Assembly (NCBI RefSeq): GCF_900240285.1
Contig: NZ_OESS01000001.1
Location: 1,116,001-1,180,000, forward strand
DNA: 64,000 bases
From: Halobacillus sp. Marseille-P3879
GTDB taxonomy: Bacteria > Bacillota > Bacilli > Bacillales > Halobacillaceae
Direction: 5' to 3'
In this document: piece by piece, positions 42,310-51,578 of the stretch
Layout: the number at the start of each line of letters is the position of its first letter
Numbering within the stretch: the stretch's first letter is position 1
The notes under the pieces: generated by a model
What the model saw: the letters and a program-made list of their open reading frames with translations, nothing else
The model's database searches: none
What the model was told of the DNA's origin: nothing
Translations under genes and position numbers: made by a program

Positions 42310-43728
42310 ATGAAAGATCAAAAAAGTTTCTATATTGTTTTAATCACGCTGGTTGCTACACTTGGCGGTCTATTATTTGGGTATGACACTGCTGTTATAT
42401 CAGGGGCTGAGGGTTCATTACAAAGATACCTTGCTGACGGATTGAATTTAAGTTCTCTTGCTCACGGATTAACGGTCTCGAGTGCATTAATTGGGTGTAT
42501 TATTGGTGGCTTGCTGTCCGGCGTCTTTTCCACGCGCATCGGCAGGAAGTATACATTAGTACTTGCTGCTGTCCTGTTTTTAATTTCAGCCTTAGGTTCT
42601 GCTTATCCTGAATTGTTATTTTTTACGGCAGGTGAACCTACTTATGGAGTGCTGGTTATGTTTAATATTTACAGGATCGTTGGCGGTATCGGGGTCGGAC
42701 TTGCTTCAGCCGTTTCACCGATGTATATTGGTGAGATTGCTCCTTCCCACATTCGCGGCCGCCTTGTATCACTAAATCAATTTGCAATAATATTTGGTAT
42801 GCTGGTTGTCTATTTTGTAAATTGGGGGATAGCAAGGGGGCAGTCTCCACAATGGATAGACGAAATTGGCTGGAGGTATATGTTTGCTTCAGAAGCCATA
42901 CCGGCGGCTGTATTCCTTCTGCTGTTATTTACTGTTCCAGAAACTCCGAGGTACCTTGCATCAAAAAATAAAAATGATGAAGCCTTAAATATATTATTGA
43001 AGATTCATAATAAAACGATGGCTAAAGCTACATTATATGAGATTAATCAGTCATTTGATGCCAAAAAGGGCAAGCTGTTTTCCTTTGGTGTATCGATTGT
43101 TGTAGTAGGGATTCTATTATCTGTGTTCCAGCAGTTTGTGGGCATAAATGTGGCATTATATTACGCTCCGCGTATTTTTGAAAGTATGGGGGCAGCACGG
43201 GATGCATCTATGTTCCAAACCATTATTATGGGGTTGGTTAACGTGATTTTCACAGTGGTGGCCATAATGACTGTAGATCGTTTCGGTAGAAAACCACTTC
43301 TTATCATTGGGTCATTGGGAATGACTGTGGGAATGTTTGGGGTAGCTGGCATGGCGTTTGCTGATGCAATAGGAATTGGAACACTTATCTTTATTATCAT
43401 TTACACAGCTTCCTTTATGATGTCATGGGGACCCATTGTATGGGTGTTAATTTCCGAGATTTTCCCTAATAAGATTAGAGGTCAGGCTGTAGCTGTCGCA
43501 GTAGCAGCTCAATGGGCGGCAAACTATTTCATTTCCTCAACGTATCCGATGATGATGGAATTCAGCGGTGGATTAACGTACGGGTTTTATGGAGTAATGA
43601 GTATTCTCTCTGCTCTATTTGTGTGGAAATTTGTTCCTGAGACGAAAGGGAAGTCACTGGAACAACTTGAAATGAGATTGAAGAGAAATAAAGAGAATGT
43701 GTCATCAGACCAGTACTCTGCACGATGA
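42310..43728 (+). CDS. Sugar porter of the major facilitator superfamily (xylose/arabinose:H+ type)
   Basis: A 472-residue 12-span symporter. Sugar-porter signatures are all present: GGLLFGYDTAVISGAEGSL (near 17), RIGRKYTLVL after span 2, YIGEIAPSHIRGRLVSLNQ (about 138), PETPRYLASK, GINVALYYAPRIFESMG, DRFGRKPLLI and VPETKGKSLEQLE at the end. XylE/AraE/XylT-type transporters share these. Xylose is likely from the neighbouring xyl genes. The ATG at 42310 is chosen because it leaves a normal short N-terminus; no good ribosome site precedes it, and the long upstream frame extension is doubtful. A cre site lies upstream. Confidence 0.88.
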   Translation: MKDQKSFYIVLITLVATLGGLLFGYDTAVISGAEGSLQRYLADGLNLSSLAHGLTVSSALIGCIIGGLLSGVFSTRIGRKYTLVLAAVLFLISALGSAYPELLFFTAGEPTYGVLVMFNIYRIVGGIGVGLASAVSPMYIGEIAPSHIRGRLVSLNQFAIIFGMLVVYFVNWGIARGQSPQWIDEIGWRYMFASEAIPAAVFLLLLFTVPETPRYLASKNKNDEALNILLKIHNKTMAKATLYEINQSFDAKKGKLFSFGVSIVVVGILLSVFQQFVGINVALYYAPRIFESMGAARDASMFQTIIMGLVNVIFTVVAIMTVDRFGRKPLLIIGSLGMTVGMFGVAGMAFADAIGIGTLIFIIIYTASFMMSWGPIVWVLISEIFPNKIRGQAVAVAVAAQWAANYFISSTYPMMMEFSGGLTYGFYGVMSILSALFVWKFVPETKGKSLEQLEMRLKRNKENVSSDQYSAR

Positions 43729-44035
43729 ATAGAAGAGAAAGCCGGGCATAAGGAAAGCAATGAAGTCAAAAACGGCCAATAAAAACATTTAATAATACTA
43801 CATCAGTGTAGTCCAAATGCTTAAGACTTCTGTGGGCACAGCGCGAGTAGAAGATCCTGCAGGAAAGTGTTAGTTGTTTTATGAGGAAGCTGAGGTCGTA
43901 CCTGCTGACAGCGAAGTGATTTGACGAAGCGATGGTAAAAAAACTTTCTTGTACTATAAATAATCCGAACTGATTTCAAAAGAATCGTTCGGATTATTTT
44001 ACGCTTTATTTAGTTTTGGTCCATCCGCTTTCAAA
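43729..44035. repeat. Intergenic region with a degenerate Bacillaceae intergenic repeat
   Basis: At about 43820-43925 the text CTTCTGTGGGCACAGCGCGA, then AGAAGATCCTGCAGGAA, GAGGAAGCTGAGG and ACAGCGAAGTGATTTGACGA resembles a well-known dispersed repeat of Bacillaceae, which forms a large secondary structure. It is decayed here. No gene is seen in this region. Confidence 0.5.
43958..44000. terminator. Bidirectional terminator between sugar porter and xylR1
   Basis: AATAATCCGAAC pairs with GTTCGGATTATT, followed by TTTT on the plus strand and TTTAT on the minus strand; it separates convergent genes. Confidence 0.8.
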
Positions 44036-45190
44036 TTAAAAATTTCCTGTTATAAATTTCTCTGCCATAGCTTGAGAAACACCTAAAGAAGTTGAATAGG
44101 GAGTAAGGGAAGAAAAGCTTACTTCCACATTTTCTTTGTGAAAATTCAAAGTATGGTCTTCAATCGCTTTCCAAACAGGAGCTTCAAGTAACTCCTTGGC
44201 TAAAGCGAGTCGATTTCCAATCACTACTTTCTTAGGGTTGAAAGTATTTAAAATGTTACTGATGCCACAGCCAAGATAATATCCAACAGATTCAAATATG
44301 GATTGAATATTTTCATTTGTATCGGCTTCCTGTATAAGAACTTCTAAATCTTTTGGAAAGTTAAGAAGCTGTTCCGCTTCTACCAACAATGCTTTTTCTG
44401 AAGCATACATTTCCCAGCAGCCCCGGCTGCCACAGGAACATTTACGGCCATTGACCTCAATCATCATATGTCCAAGTTCTCCAGAAAAACCATGTTCTCC
44501 CCTGTAGATTTCTCCATTAATAATGGGACCGACGCCAATTCCAATCCCAGCACTTACATATGTCATATTTTGAAGTGGAGCGGATGATGCATGAGTAAAC
44601 TTTAATTCGCCATAAGCTCCGGCGTTGGCTTCATTCTCAATTGTAATAGGTACTTCAAATGCTTTCTCTAATTCCTCTTTCAGTTCAATGTTTTCCCATT
44701 TAAGATTGGGAGCAAGCAGCACAGTCCCCTTATGATTGATAATACCAGGTACTCCTACCCCAATACCTACGATCCCATAGGGAGAAGAAGGTGCATCTTC
44801 CATTAATCGTTGAACAATTCTTTTAATAATAGGCAGCATTTGATCAAAATCGTAAACAGAAATGGTCTGTTTCTGTTCGGCAACGATTTCACCTTTTAAA
44901 TCTGTTAATATGCCTAATATATAGTTGACTCCTAAATTAATACCAATCGAAAAACCAGCTTTCTCATTAAAAAGAAGCATAACAGGTCTTCTTCCACCAC
45001 TGGAAGTACCTGGACCATGCTCATAAATAATCTGCTCATTGATCAGTTCGGTGGTTAATGATGACACAGTACCTTTCGTAATCCCAAGCTGTTTAGCAAC
45101 AGAGGTACGTGATAACGGTGCATGCTCAATAATTGTTTGTAATATTTGATTCTTATTTTGTGATTTTATTGTTTGTTGATACCAAGACAT
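44036..45190 (-). CDS. xylR: ROK-family XylR-type repressor, paralogue 1
   Basis: A 384-residue repressor, the usual XylR length. N-terminal winged helix (about 18-65: LSRTSVAKQLGITKGTVSSL), then a sugar-binding ROK domain with GIGVGVPGIIN, IENEANAGAYGE and the zinc motif GHM...CSCGSRGCWE (about 255-275). ATG at 45190 with GGGAGG about 8 nt upstream; the longer frame is not supported. It lies between the sugar porter and xynB. A second paralogue is encoded at 47172-48350; which one controls which operon is unknown. Confidence 0.9.
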   Translation of the reverse strand: MSWYQQTIKSQNKNQILQTIIEHAPLSRTSVAKQLGITKGTVSSLTTELINEQIIYEHGPGTSSGGRRPVMLLFNEKAGFSIGINLGVNYILGILTDLKGEIVAEQKQTISVYDFDQMLPIIKRIVQRLMEDAPSSPYGIVGIGVGVPGIINHKGTVLLAPNLKWENIELKEELEKAFEVPITIENEANAGAYGELKFTHASSAPLQNMTYVSAGIGIGVGPIINGEIYRGEHGFSGELGHMMIEVNGRKCSCGSRGCWEMYASEKALLVEAEQLLNFPKDLEVLIQEADTNENIQSIFESVGYYLGCGISNILNTFNPKKVVIGNRLALAKELLEAPVWKAIEDHTLNFHKENVEVSFSSLTPYSTSLGVSQAMAEKFITGNF

Positions 45191-45541
45191 AAATGAAGCC
45201 TCCCGACTGTTCCGCGTTCTTTTTGTTAATTGTATCATAATCACGGGTTGGATTAAGTTTGGTCAAACAATATACAATGAATTCTATTAATAAAAATAGC
45301 ACCTTTTTGAGGTGCGCAGTTTCTAAAGAAACAACGTGTTTTCTACAAGCTTTTCGTTCATTTCCGCGGAAGAAGTTTTTTTCTGCAGGGGTCTCTAATA
45401 ACGGTCTTCAGATGAGTTAGTTTTTTGTTTCTCAACTTTCGTTAAATACTATTAGTGTAGAAAAATCGCAGGAAAATAAATAAAGCTGTCGAAACTTTTC
45501 TCGACAGCTTCAGCACCTTCATTGAGATACTTATATAAATT
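45191..45541. other. Intergenic region between xynB and xylR1
   Basis: No gene is seen. The 351 nt hold the xynB terminator (45470-45510), a second minus-strand stem-loop GCACC/GGTGC (45300-45316) followed by TATTTTTATT, a possible operator GTTTGGTCAAAC (45258-45269) and an extended -10 box TGATACAAT on the minus strand near 45230-45240. Confidence 0.6.
45470..45510 (-). terminator. Terminator of xynB
   Basis: Minus strand AAGCTGTCGA pairs with TCGACAGCTT, followed by TATTTATTTT. Confidence 0.8.
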
Positions 45542-47146
45542 TTAATTTTGTTCTTTATAAATAAAGTAGTCGAAATCGGCATGCAGGCTTTGACCGGATG
45601 TATCCTGACATTGCATACCTACAAAGGCTCCTGTGAAGAATCCGCCGCCTTCTACGTAGTCGTCTGAAAGCTTGTACGATTCAAAGGTTAGTGGAATACT
45701 GTGCCAGTTGGATCCGTCGAATGAATAGGAATAACTGTAGGTATTTGTTTTTACACTAACACTTAGATATACGTACTCAACCTCGTCTGGAATCACTATT
45801 TTATGAGGGAGAGGCTCATCAAAAGTAAAATTATCGCAACTAGTTAAATTTAGAATTCTTCCAAGTTCTTCATCCCATGTAACTTGAAGAGCGGTCCAAT
45901 TTTTTGTATTGTAGTAGTTTACTAGACCGGCCGCCTGCTGAAAAGTATCAGGCATAAATTTGACTTTTGTTTCAGCGTAAAAATTGAAATGCTGCCATCT
46001 CCGGGCGACATATCCCTGTGTAAATTTGGACGTTAATGATTCGCGTCCGTATATTCTTAAGTGGCCAGGTGCCTCATTTAAAGAAATAACTTCGCCTTCT
46101 AAAGGGATGCGCAGGGTTTGAAAATCTATATCGAGTTGACCAGAATTGAAATCATCTATTTCAGCTTTTTTCTCCCATATCGTTTCTTCAATAGCAGGGG
46201 CTTCAATTGTGACAGAGGGCTGGTTTCCTCCTATTACATATGGCCAGTCATTCTTCCATTCCAACCGTTGAATCGCTGTTTCTCTTCCCAGGGGACAATA
46301 TCCACGTGGGTTTAATATAGAATCCGATTCATTAGGAAGCGGTCGCCCTGTCAAGTGAACAAGAAACCATTCATCTGTATGGGTTCTTACAAAAGAGGCA
46401 TGTCCAGCTTTTTGCAGCGGGTTTCTAGGATAAGGCCAGGTTGTAATTAACGGGTTGTCAGGATGGACTTCATATGGTCCGTTTATTTCACGGGACCGCG
46501 CAATGGTGGCCTGATGCTCATACCTTGTACCGCCTTCGGCCGTAAGTAAATAATAATACCCATTCACTTTATATAAATGAGGGGCTTCGGTTAGTTTAAT
46601 GTCGGTACCTTTAAAAATAACCTCTGGCTGACCGACTAGTTTTTGTTCCTCTGTACTATACTCTTGCAATACAATCCCATAAAAATTGTGGTTGCTCTTT
46701 CGGTGATCCCAAACCATATTGACCAAATATTTTTTTCCATCATCGTCGTGGAAAAGGGAAGGATCGAATCCTGAGCTGTTTAAGAAAATAGGGTTAGACC
46801 AGTCACCGTCTATGGTTTCAGAAGTAACCAGGTAGTTATGAGAATCTTTCCACTGTCCGTCCACGACCTTAACATCAGTATAAATGAGCCAGAATTGGCC
46901 GTCATGATAGGATAATGCTGGTGCCCATACCCCGCCAGAATCAGGGTTGCCTTTCATATTTAATTGCGTCAGACGATTTAATGGACGGGAAATTAACCGC
47001 CAGTTTTTAAGGTCTTTTGAATGATAGATTCCAACACCGGGGAACCATTCAAATGTGGATACTGCGATATAATAATCTTCTCCAGCTCGACAAATACTCG
47101 GATCAGGATTAAAGCCTGTTAGAATCGGGTTTTGAATTGTTGACAT
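45542..47146 (-). CDS. xynB: Beta-xylosidase, glycoside hydrolase family 43
   Basis: A 534-residue two-domain enzyme with no signal peptide, so it acts in the cytosol on imported xylo-oligosaccharides. The five-bladed catalytic domain has the general base in FNPDPSICR (Asp near 15), the pKa modulator in [12 protein letters not shown] (about 126) and the acid in [10 protein letters not shown] (Glu near 187). The C-terminal domain (about 330-530) is the beta-sandwich of GH43 xylosidases, with [15 protein letters not shown]. It is in an operon with xylR2 (26 nt) and divergent from the xylo-oligosaccharide ABC genes. Confidence 0.93.
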   Translation of the reverse strand: MSTIQNPILTGFNPDPSICRAGEDYYIAVSTFEWFPGVGIYHSKDLKNWRLISRPLNRLTQLNMKGNPDSGGVWAPALSYHDGQFWLIYTDVKVVDGQWKDSHNYLVTSETIDGDWSNPIFLNSSGFDPSLFHDDDGKKYLVNMVWDHRKSNHNFYGIVLQEYSTEEQKLVGQPEVIFKGTDIKLTEAPHLYKVNGYYYLLTAEGGTRYEHQATIARSREINGPYEVHPDNPLITTWPYPRNPLQKAGHASFVRTHTDEWFLVHLTGRPLPNESDSILNPRGYCPLGRETAIQRLEWKNDWPYVIGGNQPSVTIEAPAIEETIWEKKAEIDDFNSGQLDIDFQTLRIPLEGEVISLNEAPGHLRIYGRESLTSKFTQGYVARRWQHFNFYAETKVKFMPDTFQQAAGLVNYYNTKNWTALQVTWDEELGRILNLTSCDNFTFDEPLPHKIVIPDEVEYVYLSVSVKTNTYSYSYSFDGSNWHSIPLTFESYKLSDDYVEGGGFFTGAFVGMQCQDTSGQSLHADFDYFIYKEQN

Positions 47147-47171
47147 TGTGCATCACCTCAAATAATAGATT

Positions 47172-48350
47172 TTAATGAACGAGTAAAGACTCGTTGTGGA
47201 CTTGCCCTTTTAAGAAGTTTTCGAAGGAAAAAGCAGCTACTCCTAAAGCGGTTGAGTGAGTATCTAATTCGGAAAAGCTCACTTCCAGCTGGTCCTGTTG
47301 AAACCATAGGGCGTTGTTCTTAGTAGTCTCAAGCAGCGGCTGTTCAATCCAGTTTTTAGCCTGTACTAACCGGTTCCCAATCACCACTCTCGTCGGGTTA
47401 AATGAATTGATAATATTCGTGATTCCAATGCCCAGGTAGCGACCAATAGAGTGAAATGCATCAATCGCTTCTTCATCCCCGGATTCAGCCCGATGAACCA
47501 TAGTATTTAGTGAATGATGAACAGCTCCGTCATCTATGGTCAGGGCTTGCTCAGAAGCATACAGTTCCCAGCACCCTTTATTGCCGCAGCGGCATTGTTT
47601 CCCATTTCCTTCGATAGTCATGTGGCCGAGTTCACCGGAGAACCCATTTGTTCCTCTATATAAGGAACCATTTAAAATAAGTCCAACCCCTATTCCTACC
47701 CCGACACTTACGTAAATGATGTCTTTCTCCCACGTGTGAGGGCTGAATGTCTTTTCCCCGTAAGCTCCTGCATTGGCTTCATTTTCAATTAAAACAGGAC
47801 ATTGATACTCCTCCTCTACGATTTCTTTCAAATTGACATTCTGCCACCCCAAATTTGGAGCCAGAAGGATTTTACCTTGCTTATCGACAGCCCCCGGCAC
47901 ACCAATTCCTATACCTGCAATTTGATATCTAGTTGCTGGAGCAGTAGCGATCAACTGATCGATGACAGAAAAAAGCTTCTGAACAATGTGACTAAAAGAT
48001 AAATTGCTTAAATGCAGGAATACTTCCTCACAAATATTACCTACCAGGTCTGTACGAATCCCCAATATGTAATTGACTCCAATATCGATGCCAATCGAAT
48101 ACCCTGCATCTTGCTTAAAAAGCAGCATAACTGGACGTCTTCCTCCACTGGATTTCCCCGGTCCTTTTTCATAAATTAACCCTTCATTTAAGAGTTCAGC
48201 CACTAGTGAAGAAACAGTTCCCTTATTCAAACGCGTCTTATTTGCAATATCCGCACGTGAAATGGGGGCATAGTTAATAATTGTTTCCAACACTAGCGAT
48301 TTATTCCCGCTTTTAATGGTGTATTGATTCCAAGCGCTATTTTTCCTCAT
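47172..48350 (-). CDS. xylR: ROK-family XylR-type repressor, paralogue 2
   Basis: A 392-residue repressor close to the first paralogue along its whole length. Helix-turn-helix ISRADIANKTRLNKGTVSSLV, ROK motifs GIGIGVPGAVD and IENEANAGAYGE, zinc motif GHM...CRCGNKGCWE. The start is uncertain: ATG 48350 lines up with paralogue 1, while ATG 48362 and TTG 48371 are also in frame; none has a good ribosome site. A 31-bp operator-like palindrome lies between this gene and the divergent ABC operon. Confidence 0.88.
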   Translation of the reverse strand: MRKNSAWNQYTIKSGNKSLVLETIINYAPISRADIANKTRLNKGTVSSLVAELLNEGLIYEKGPGKSSGGRRPVMLLFKQDAGYSIGIDIGVNYILGIRTDLVGNICEEVFLHLSNLSFSHIVQKLFSVIDQLIATAPATRYQIAGIGIGVPGAVDKQGKILLAPNLGWQNVNLKEIVEEEYQCPVLIENEANAGAYGEKTFSPHTWEKDIIYVSVGVGIGVGLILNGSLYRGTNGFSGELGHMTIEGNGKQCRCGNKGCWELYASEQALTIDDGAVHHSLNTMVHRAESGDEEAIDAFHSIGRYLGIGITNIINSFNPTRVVIGNRLVQAKNWIEQPLLETTKNNALWFQQDQLEVSFSELDTHSTALGVAAFSFENFLKGQVHNESLLVH

Positions 48351-48381
48351 AGAATTACCCATCGCTTTCAAATTTTTTATA

Positions 48382-48390
48382 AGTATAGCA
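48382..48390 (-). promoter_or_regulatory. Extended -10 promoter of xylR2-xynB
   Basis: Minus strand TGCTATACT, an extended -10 element (TGnTATACT), just beside the operator at 48396-48426. Confidence 0.55.
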
Positions 48391-48395
48391 TAACA

Positions 48396-48426
48396 AACTT
48401 TGTTTATCTACTAGACAAACAAAGTT
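48396..48426. promoter_or_regulatory. XylR-type operator, 31-bp palindrome
   Basis: AACTTTGTTTATCTA, centre C, TAGACAAACAAAGTT: 14 of 15 positions are symmetric. It sits in the divergent region between xylR2 and the ABC operon. The left arm and part of the right recur upstream of xylA (52202-52228). Confidence 0.75.
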
Positions 48427-48496
48427 TTATTTGATAATCTTTTGTTAAACATTCGTTGTTGGATGTGAAAAAGAAAAAATGAAGGGGAGAGCTTAC

Positions 48497-49795
48497 ATGA
48501 GTAAGAAAGCGGTTACATTATTGGTGATGTTTCTAACGTTAGGCTTATTTGTGGCGGGGTGTGGAGATGAAGAGACAGGAAGCGGCGATTCTGGAGATGG
48601 AGAAACAGTTAAGTTTATGCATCTTTGGCCTGAAGGAAGTTCAGCTGAACACAACAGAATTGTAAAAGATATCATAGCTGATTTTGAAGAAGAAAACGAT
48701 GGAGTAACTATTGATTTAGAAGTACTTAGTAATGAACAGTATAAGGATAAGTTACAAGTTTTATCCACATCCGATGAATTACCAGATGTGGGAATGACAT
48801 GGGCTGCGGGATTTATGGAGCCATATGTAGAGGGGGGTAAGTTTGCCTCTCTTGATGACATCGTCGAGGGGGATCTTGAGGATACATTTGTAGAAGGAAC
48901 GACAGAGGCTTATTCCGTTGATGGAACGACTTACGGATTGCCTTTGGAATTAAATACGGCAAATGTATTCTATAATAAGACTATTTTTGATGAGTATGGA
49001 CTTGAAGAGCCTGAAACATATGAAGAATTTCAAGAAGTAATACAGACACTGGCGGAAAATGGGGAAACTCCAATAGCCTTAGGAAACAAAGATCGCTGGA
49101 CAGGTTCTCTCTGGTATATGTATTTTGCTGATCGTATTGCAGGACCAGGAGCATTGACTGAAGCGATTGAAGGAGATGGGTCCTTTACTTCCCCTGAGTT
49201 AACACAAGCGGCGGAGGAAGTTCAGAATCTTGTAGATATGGATGCGTTTAACAGTGGATTTAACGGCCTTTCAGACGAAGAAGCGAAAAGTATGTTTATG
49301 AACGAACAGGCAGCGATGTATTTAATAGCTACTTGGGACCTGCCAAACTATACTACGAATGAAGATGTTCCTCAAGAGTTCAGAGATTCTGTAGGATATT
49401 TTGATTTTCCAACAGTTGAAGGGGAAGGGGACATGGATAGTTACGTAGGCGGCCCCGGTGTTGGTCTTTTTGTATCGGAAAACTCAGAGGTTAAAGAAGA
49501 AGCTAAAGACTTCGCCTCATTCTTCGTAGAACAATGGGGAGAAAAGTCAGTCACTGAAGCTGGAGTAATTCCGGCTAGTAAAGTCGATCCAGAATCTTTA
49601 GATTTACCTGATATGTATGTTGAAGTGTTGAATGATCTTAACAACGCCAGCAATATTACACTGTTCGCAGATGTGCAAATGAGCTCAGACGCTGCAGACG
49701 TTCACCTGGATCAAATCCAGGCGTTGTTTGGGAATGAAATAACACCGGAGGATTTTGCCGAAGCCCATGAAGAGGCGTTGTCGGAAGAAGAATAA
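48497..49795 (+). CDS. Xylo-oligosaccharide/xyloside ABC transporter substrate-binding lipoprotein
   Basis: A 432-residue family 1 solute-binding lipoprotein. Signal peptide with lipobox VAGC (Cys near 22), an acidic linker, then KFMHLWPEGSSAEHNRIVKDI and the conserved NTANVFYNKTIFDEYGLEEPETYEEF. The protein is very acidic, as often seen in halophilic Bacilli. GGGGAG lies 7 nt before the ATG at 48497; the ATG at 48479 overlaps it and is rejected. Divergent from xynB-xylR2 and followed by two permeases; substrate inferred from neighbours. Confidence 0.92.
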   Translation: MSKKAVTLLVMFLTLGLFVAGCGDEETGSGDSGDGETVKFMHLWPEGSSAEHNRIVKDIIADFEEENDGVTIDLEVLSNEQYKDKLQVLSTSDELPDVGMTWAAGFMEPYVEGGKFASLDDIVEGDLEDTFVEGTTEAYSVDGTTYGLPLELNTANVFYNKTIFDEYGLEEPETYEEFQEVIQTLAENGETPIALGNKDRWTGSLWYMYFADRIAGPGALTEAIEGDGSFTSPELTQAAEEVQNLVDMDAFNSGFNGLSDEEAKSMFMNEQAAMYLIATWDLPNYTTNEDVPQEFRDSVGYFDFPTVEGEGDMDSYVGGPGVGLFVSENSEVKEEAKDFASFFVEQWGEKSVTEAGVIPASKVDPESLDLPDMYVEVLNDLNNASNITLFADVQMSSDAADVHLDQIQALFGNEITPEDFAEAHEEALSEEE

Positions 49796-49807
49796 CAAGT
49801 AAAAAAG

Positions 49808-49836
49808 AAGGGCAATCCGATCTTATGATTGCCCTT
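49808..49836 (+). terminator. Intergenic stem-loop after the binding-protein gene
   Basis: AAGGGCAAT pairs with ATTGCCCTT around an 11-nt loop; no long U-tract. It copies the stem at 1018-1048 (AAGGGCAGT/ACTGCCCTT) in the same place of another ABC operon. Confidence 0.6.
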
Positions 49837-49859
49837 TATAAAATTAAGGGGGGGATATT

Positions 49860-50738
49860 ATGAATAAAGTAATGTCAAATAAATGGATGATTGCTATTTA
49901 TATACTGCCAGCTTTAATTTTAATTGGAATTCTAATATTTATTCCTTTGATTCTAACTGCTTATTACGGGTTAATGGACTGGGATGGTATAGGTACGATG
50001 GAATTCATCGGTTTAGAAAATTATATAAACGCTGTTCAGGATGTGAAGTTTTGGGATAGTGCCTGGCATTCTTCGTTGCTAGCTGTTTTTTCTACCTTAA
50101 GTCTAGGAGTCTACTTAGCAATTTCTATGATTCTTGCATCGAAAATTAAAGGTTCGGATTTGCTGAGGAAGATTTACTTAATTCCTATGCTTCTGTCATC
50201 AGTAGCAATTGCACAGCTCTGGATCAAGGTGTTTAACCCTCAGAACGGGGTATTAAACCAGCTCCTTTTAGCCATTGGCGTGGAGACCCCGCCAAATTGG
50301 CTTTCAGACCCAGATATCGTTTTATATGCGATATTCATACCCATTCTCTGGCAATATGCTGGTTTTTACATTCTTATATACTATGCAGCCCTAAAAAACA
50401 TACCAGAATCTTTAATAGAAGCCGCCCGAATTGATGGCGCTACTCCTATACAAATTGCTTATAAAATTAAGCTTCCTTTAATTAAAGGGGTTGTTAAGGT
50501 AACGGTTGTGTTGGCTATAGTAGGTTCACTGAAATACTTTGACCTTATTTATGTAATGACCGGCGGCGGTCCGAACGGGGCAAGTGAAGTTATGGCTTCG
50601 TATATGTACAAACTTGCATTCAGTACGAATGATTTTGGCTACGGAAGCGCCATCGGTTTCTTGTTACTTATTATTACATTGATAGTGACAGTAATCGTTA
50701 GGAAACTAACAGCAGACGAAGAAGAATTACAATACTAA
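49860..50738 (+). CDS. ABC transporter permease, MalF/UgpA type
   Basis: A 292-residue permease with six spans. EAA loop LIEAARIDGATPIQIAYKIKLP near residue 185 contacts the ATPase, and GGGPNGASEVMASYMYKLAF near 235 is typical of this subunit. GGGGGG lies before the ATG. Second gene of the xyloside ABC operon; no ATPase gene is present between 48.5 and 51.6 kb. Confidence 0.92.
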   Translation: MNKVMSNKWMIAIYILPALILIGILIFIPLILTAYYGLMDWDGIGTMEFIGLENYINAVQDVKFWDSAWHSSLLAVFSTLSLGVYLAISMILASKIKGSDLLRKIYLIPMLLSSVAIAQLWIKVFNPQNGVLNQLLLAIGVETPPNWLSDPDIVLYAIFIPILWQYAGFYILIYYAALKNIPESLIEAARIDGATPIQIAYKIKLPLIKGVVKVTVVLAIVGSLKYFDLIYVMTGGGPNGASEVMASYMYKLAFSTNDFGYGSAIGFLLLIITLIVTVIVRKLTADEEELQY

Positions 50739-50756
50739 ATATAAGGAGGGAGACAC

Positions 50757-51578
50757 ATGAACAGACTTGGCTATCTTATTCTCTACATTTGTTTAGGATT
50801 GGTGGCATTGTTTCAAATCCTGCCAATTATCTGGCTCTTTCTTTTCTCTCTTAAATCAAACAGGGAAATCTTCGCTGGATCTCCCTTTGCCTTGCCGTCT
50901 GAATGGAGATGGGAGAACTACTTGACGGTTTGGGAAGGAGGAATTGGCACCTATTTCTGGAATAGTGTATGGATTACGGTGGTTTCAATCATTTTAACTT
51001 CTTTGCTGGCCAGCATGGCGACCTTCGCAATCACTCGTATGCAGTGGAAATTAAGTAAGTTGGTGCTTGGATTGTTTATGGTTGGATTGATGATCCCTAT
51101 TCATTCAGCTATCATTCCGTTGTTCAGCATGTTTTTAAACGTAAATCTAATAGACAATCCCTGGTCGATTGTCATCACTTATACAGCGTATAACTTACCC
51201 ATTACGATGATGATTTTACTTGGTTTTTACTACACGCTGCCTCGTGAAATTGAGGAAGCTGCTGTGATAGACGGCTGTTCAATTCATAGAATGTTTTTTC
51301 GCATCATTCTGCCGATGACAACTCCAGTTCTCTCAACAATCGTAATCATTAATATGATTTATAACTGGAACGAGTTTGTGTTTGTTAACACTTTTATCAG
51401 CTCTGATGGTTATAAAACATTAACGGTTGGCATTCAGAATTTCATCGGGCAGTACATGACAGACTGGGGAGCAATTGGGGCCACCCTCATTATCAGCTTA
51501 CTTCCGATACTGCTTGCGTTTATTTTCTTCAGCAACAAAGTGGTAGAGGGGATTTCTTCTAGCGCTGTTAAAGGTTAA
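50757..51578 (+). CDS. ABC transporter permease, MalG/UgpE type
   Basis: A 273-residue permease with six spans. EAA loop IEEAAVIDGCSIHRMFFRI near residue 166; C-terminus ISSSAVKG typical of MalG. AAGGAGG precedes the ATG. It is the partner of the previous permease. Its last four bases overlap tail-to-tail with the minus-strand yesL-like gene. Confidence 0.92.
   Translation: MNRLGYLILYICLGLVALFQILPIIWLFLFSLKSNREIFAGSPFALPSEWRWENYLTVWEGGIGTYFWNSVWITVVSIILTSLLASMATFAITRMQWKLSKLVLGLFMVGLMIPIHSAIIPLFSMFLNVNLIDNPWSIVITYTAYNLPITMMILLGFYYTLPREIEEAAVIDGCSIHRMFFRIILPMTTPVLSTIVIINMIYNWNEFVFVNTFISSDGYKTLTVGIQNFIGQYMTDWGAIGATLIISLLPILLAFIFFSNKVVEGISSSAVKG

Noticed and set aside
48479-48496. Earlier start of the ABC lipoprotein gene
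   Set aside because: The ATG at 48479 overlaps the ribosome-binding purines; the signal peptide begins properly at 48497.
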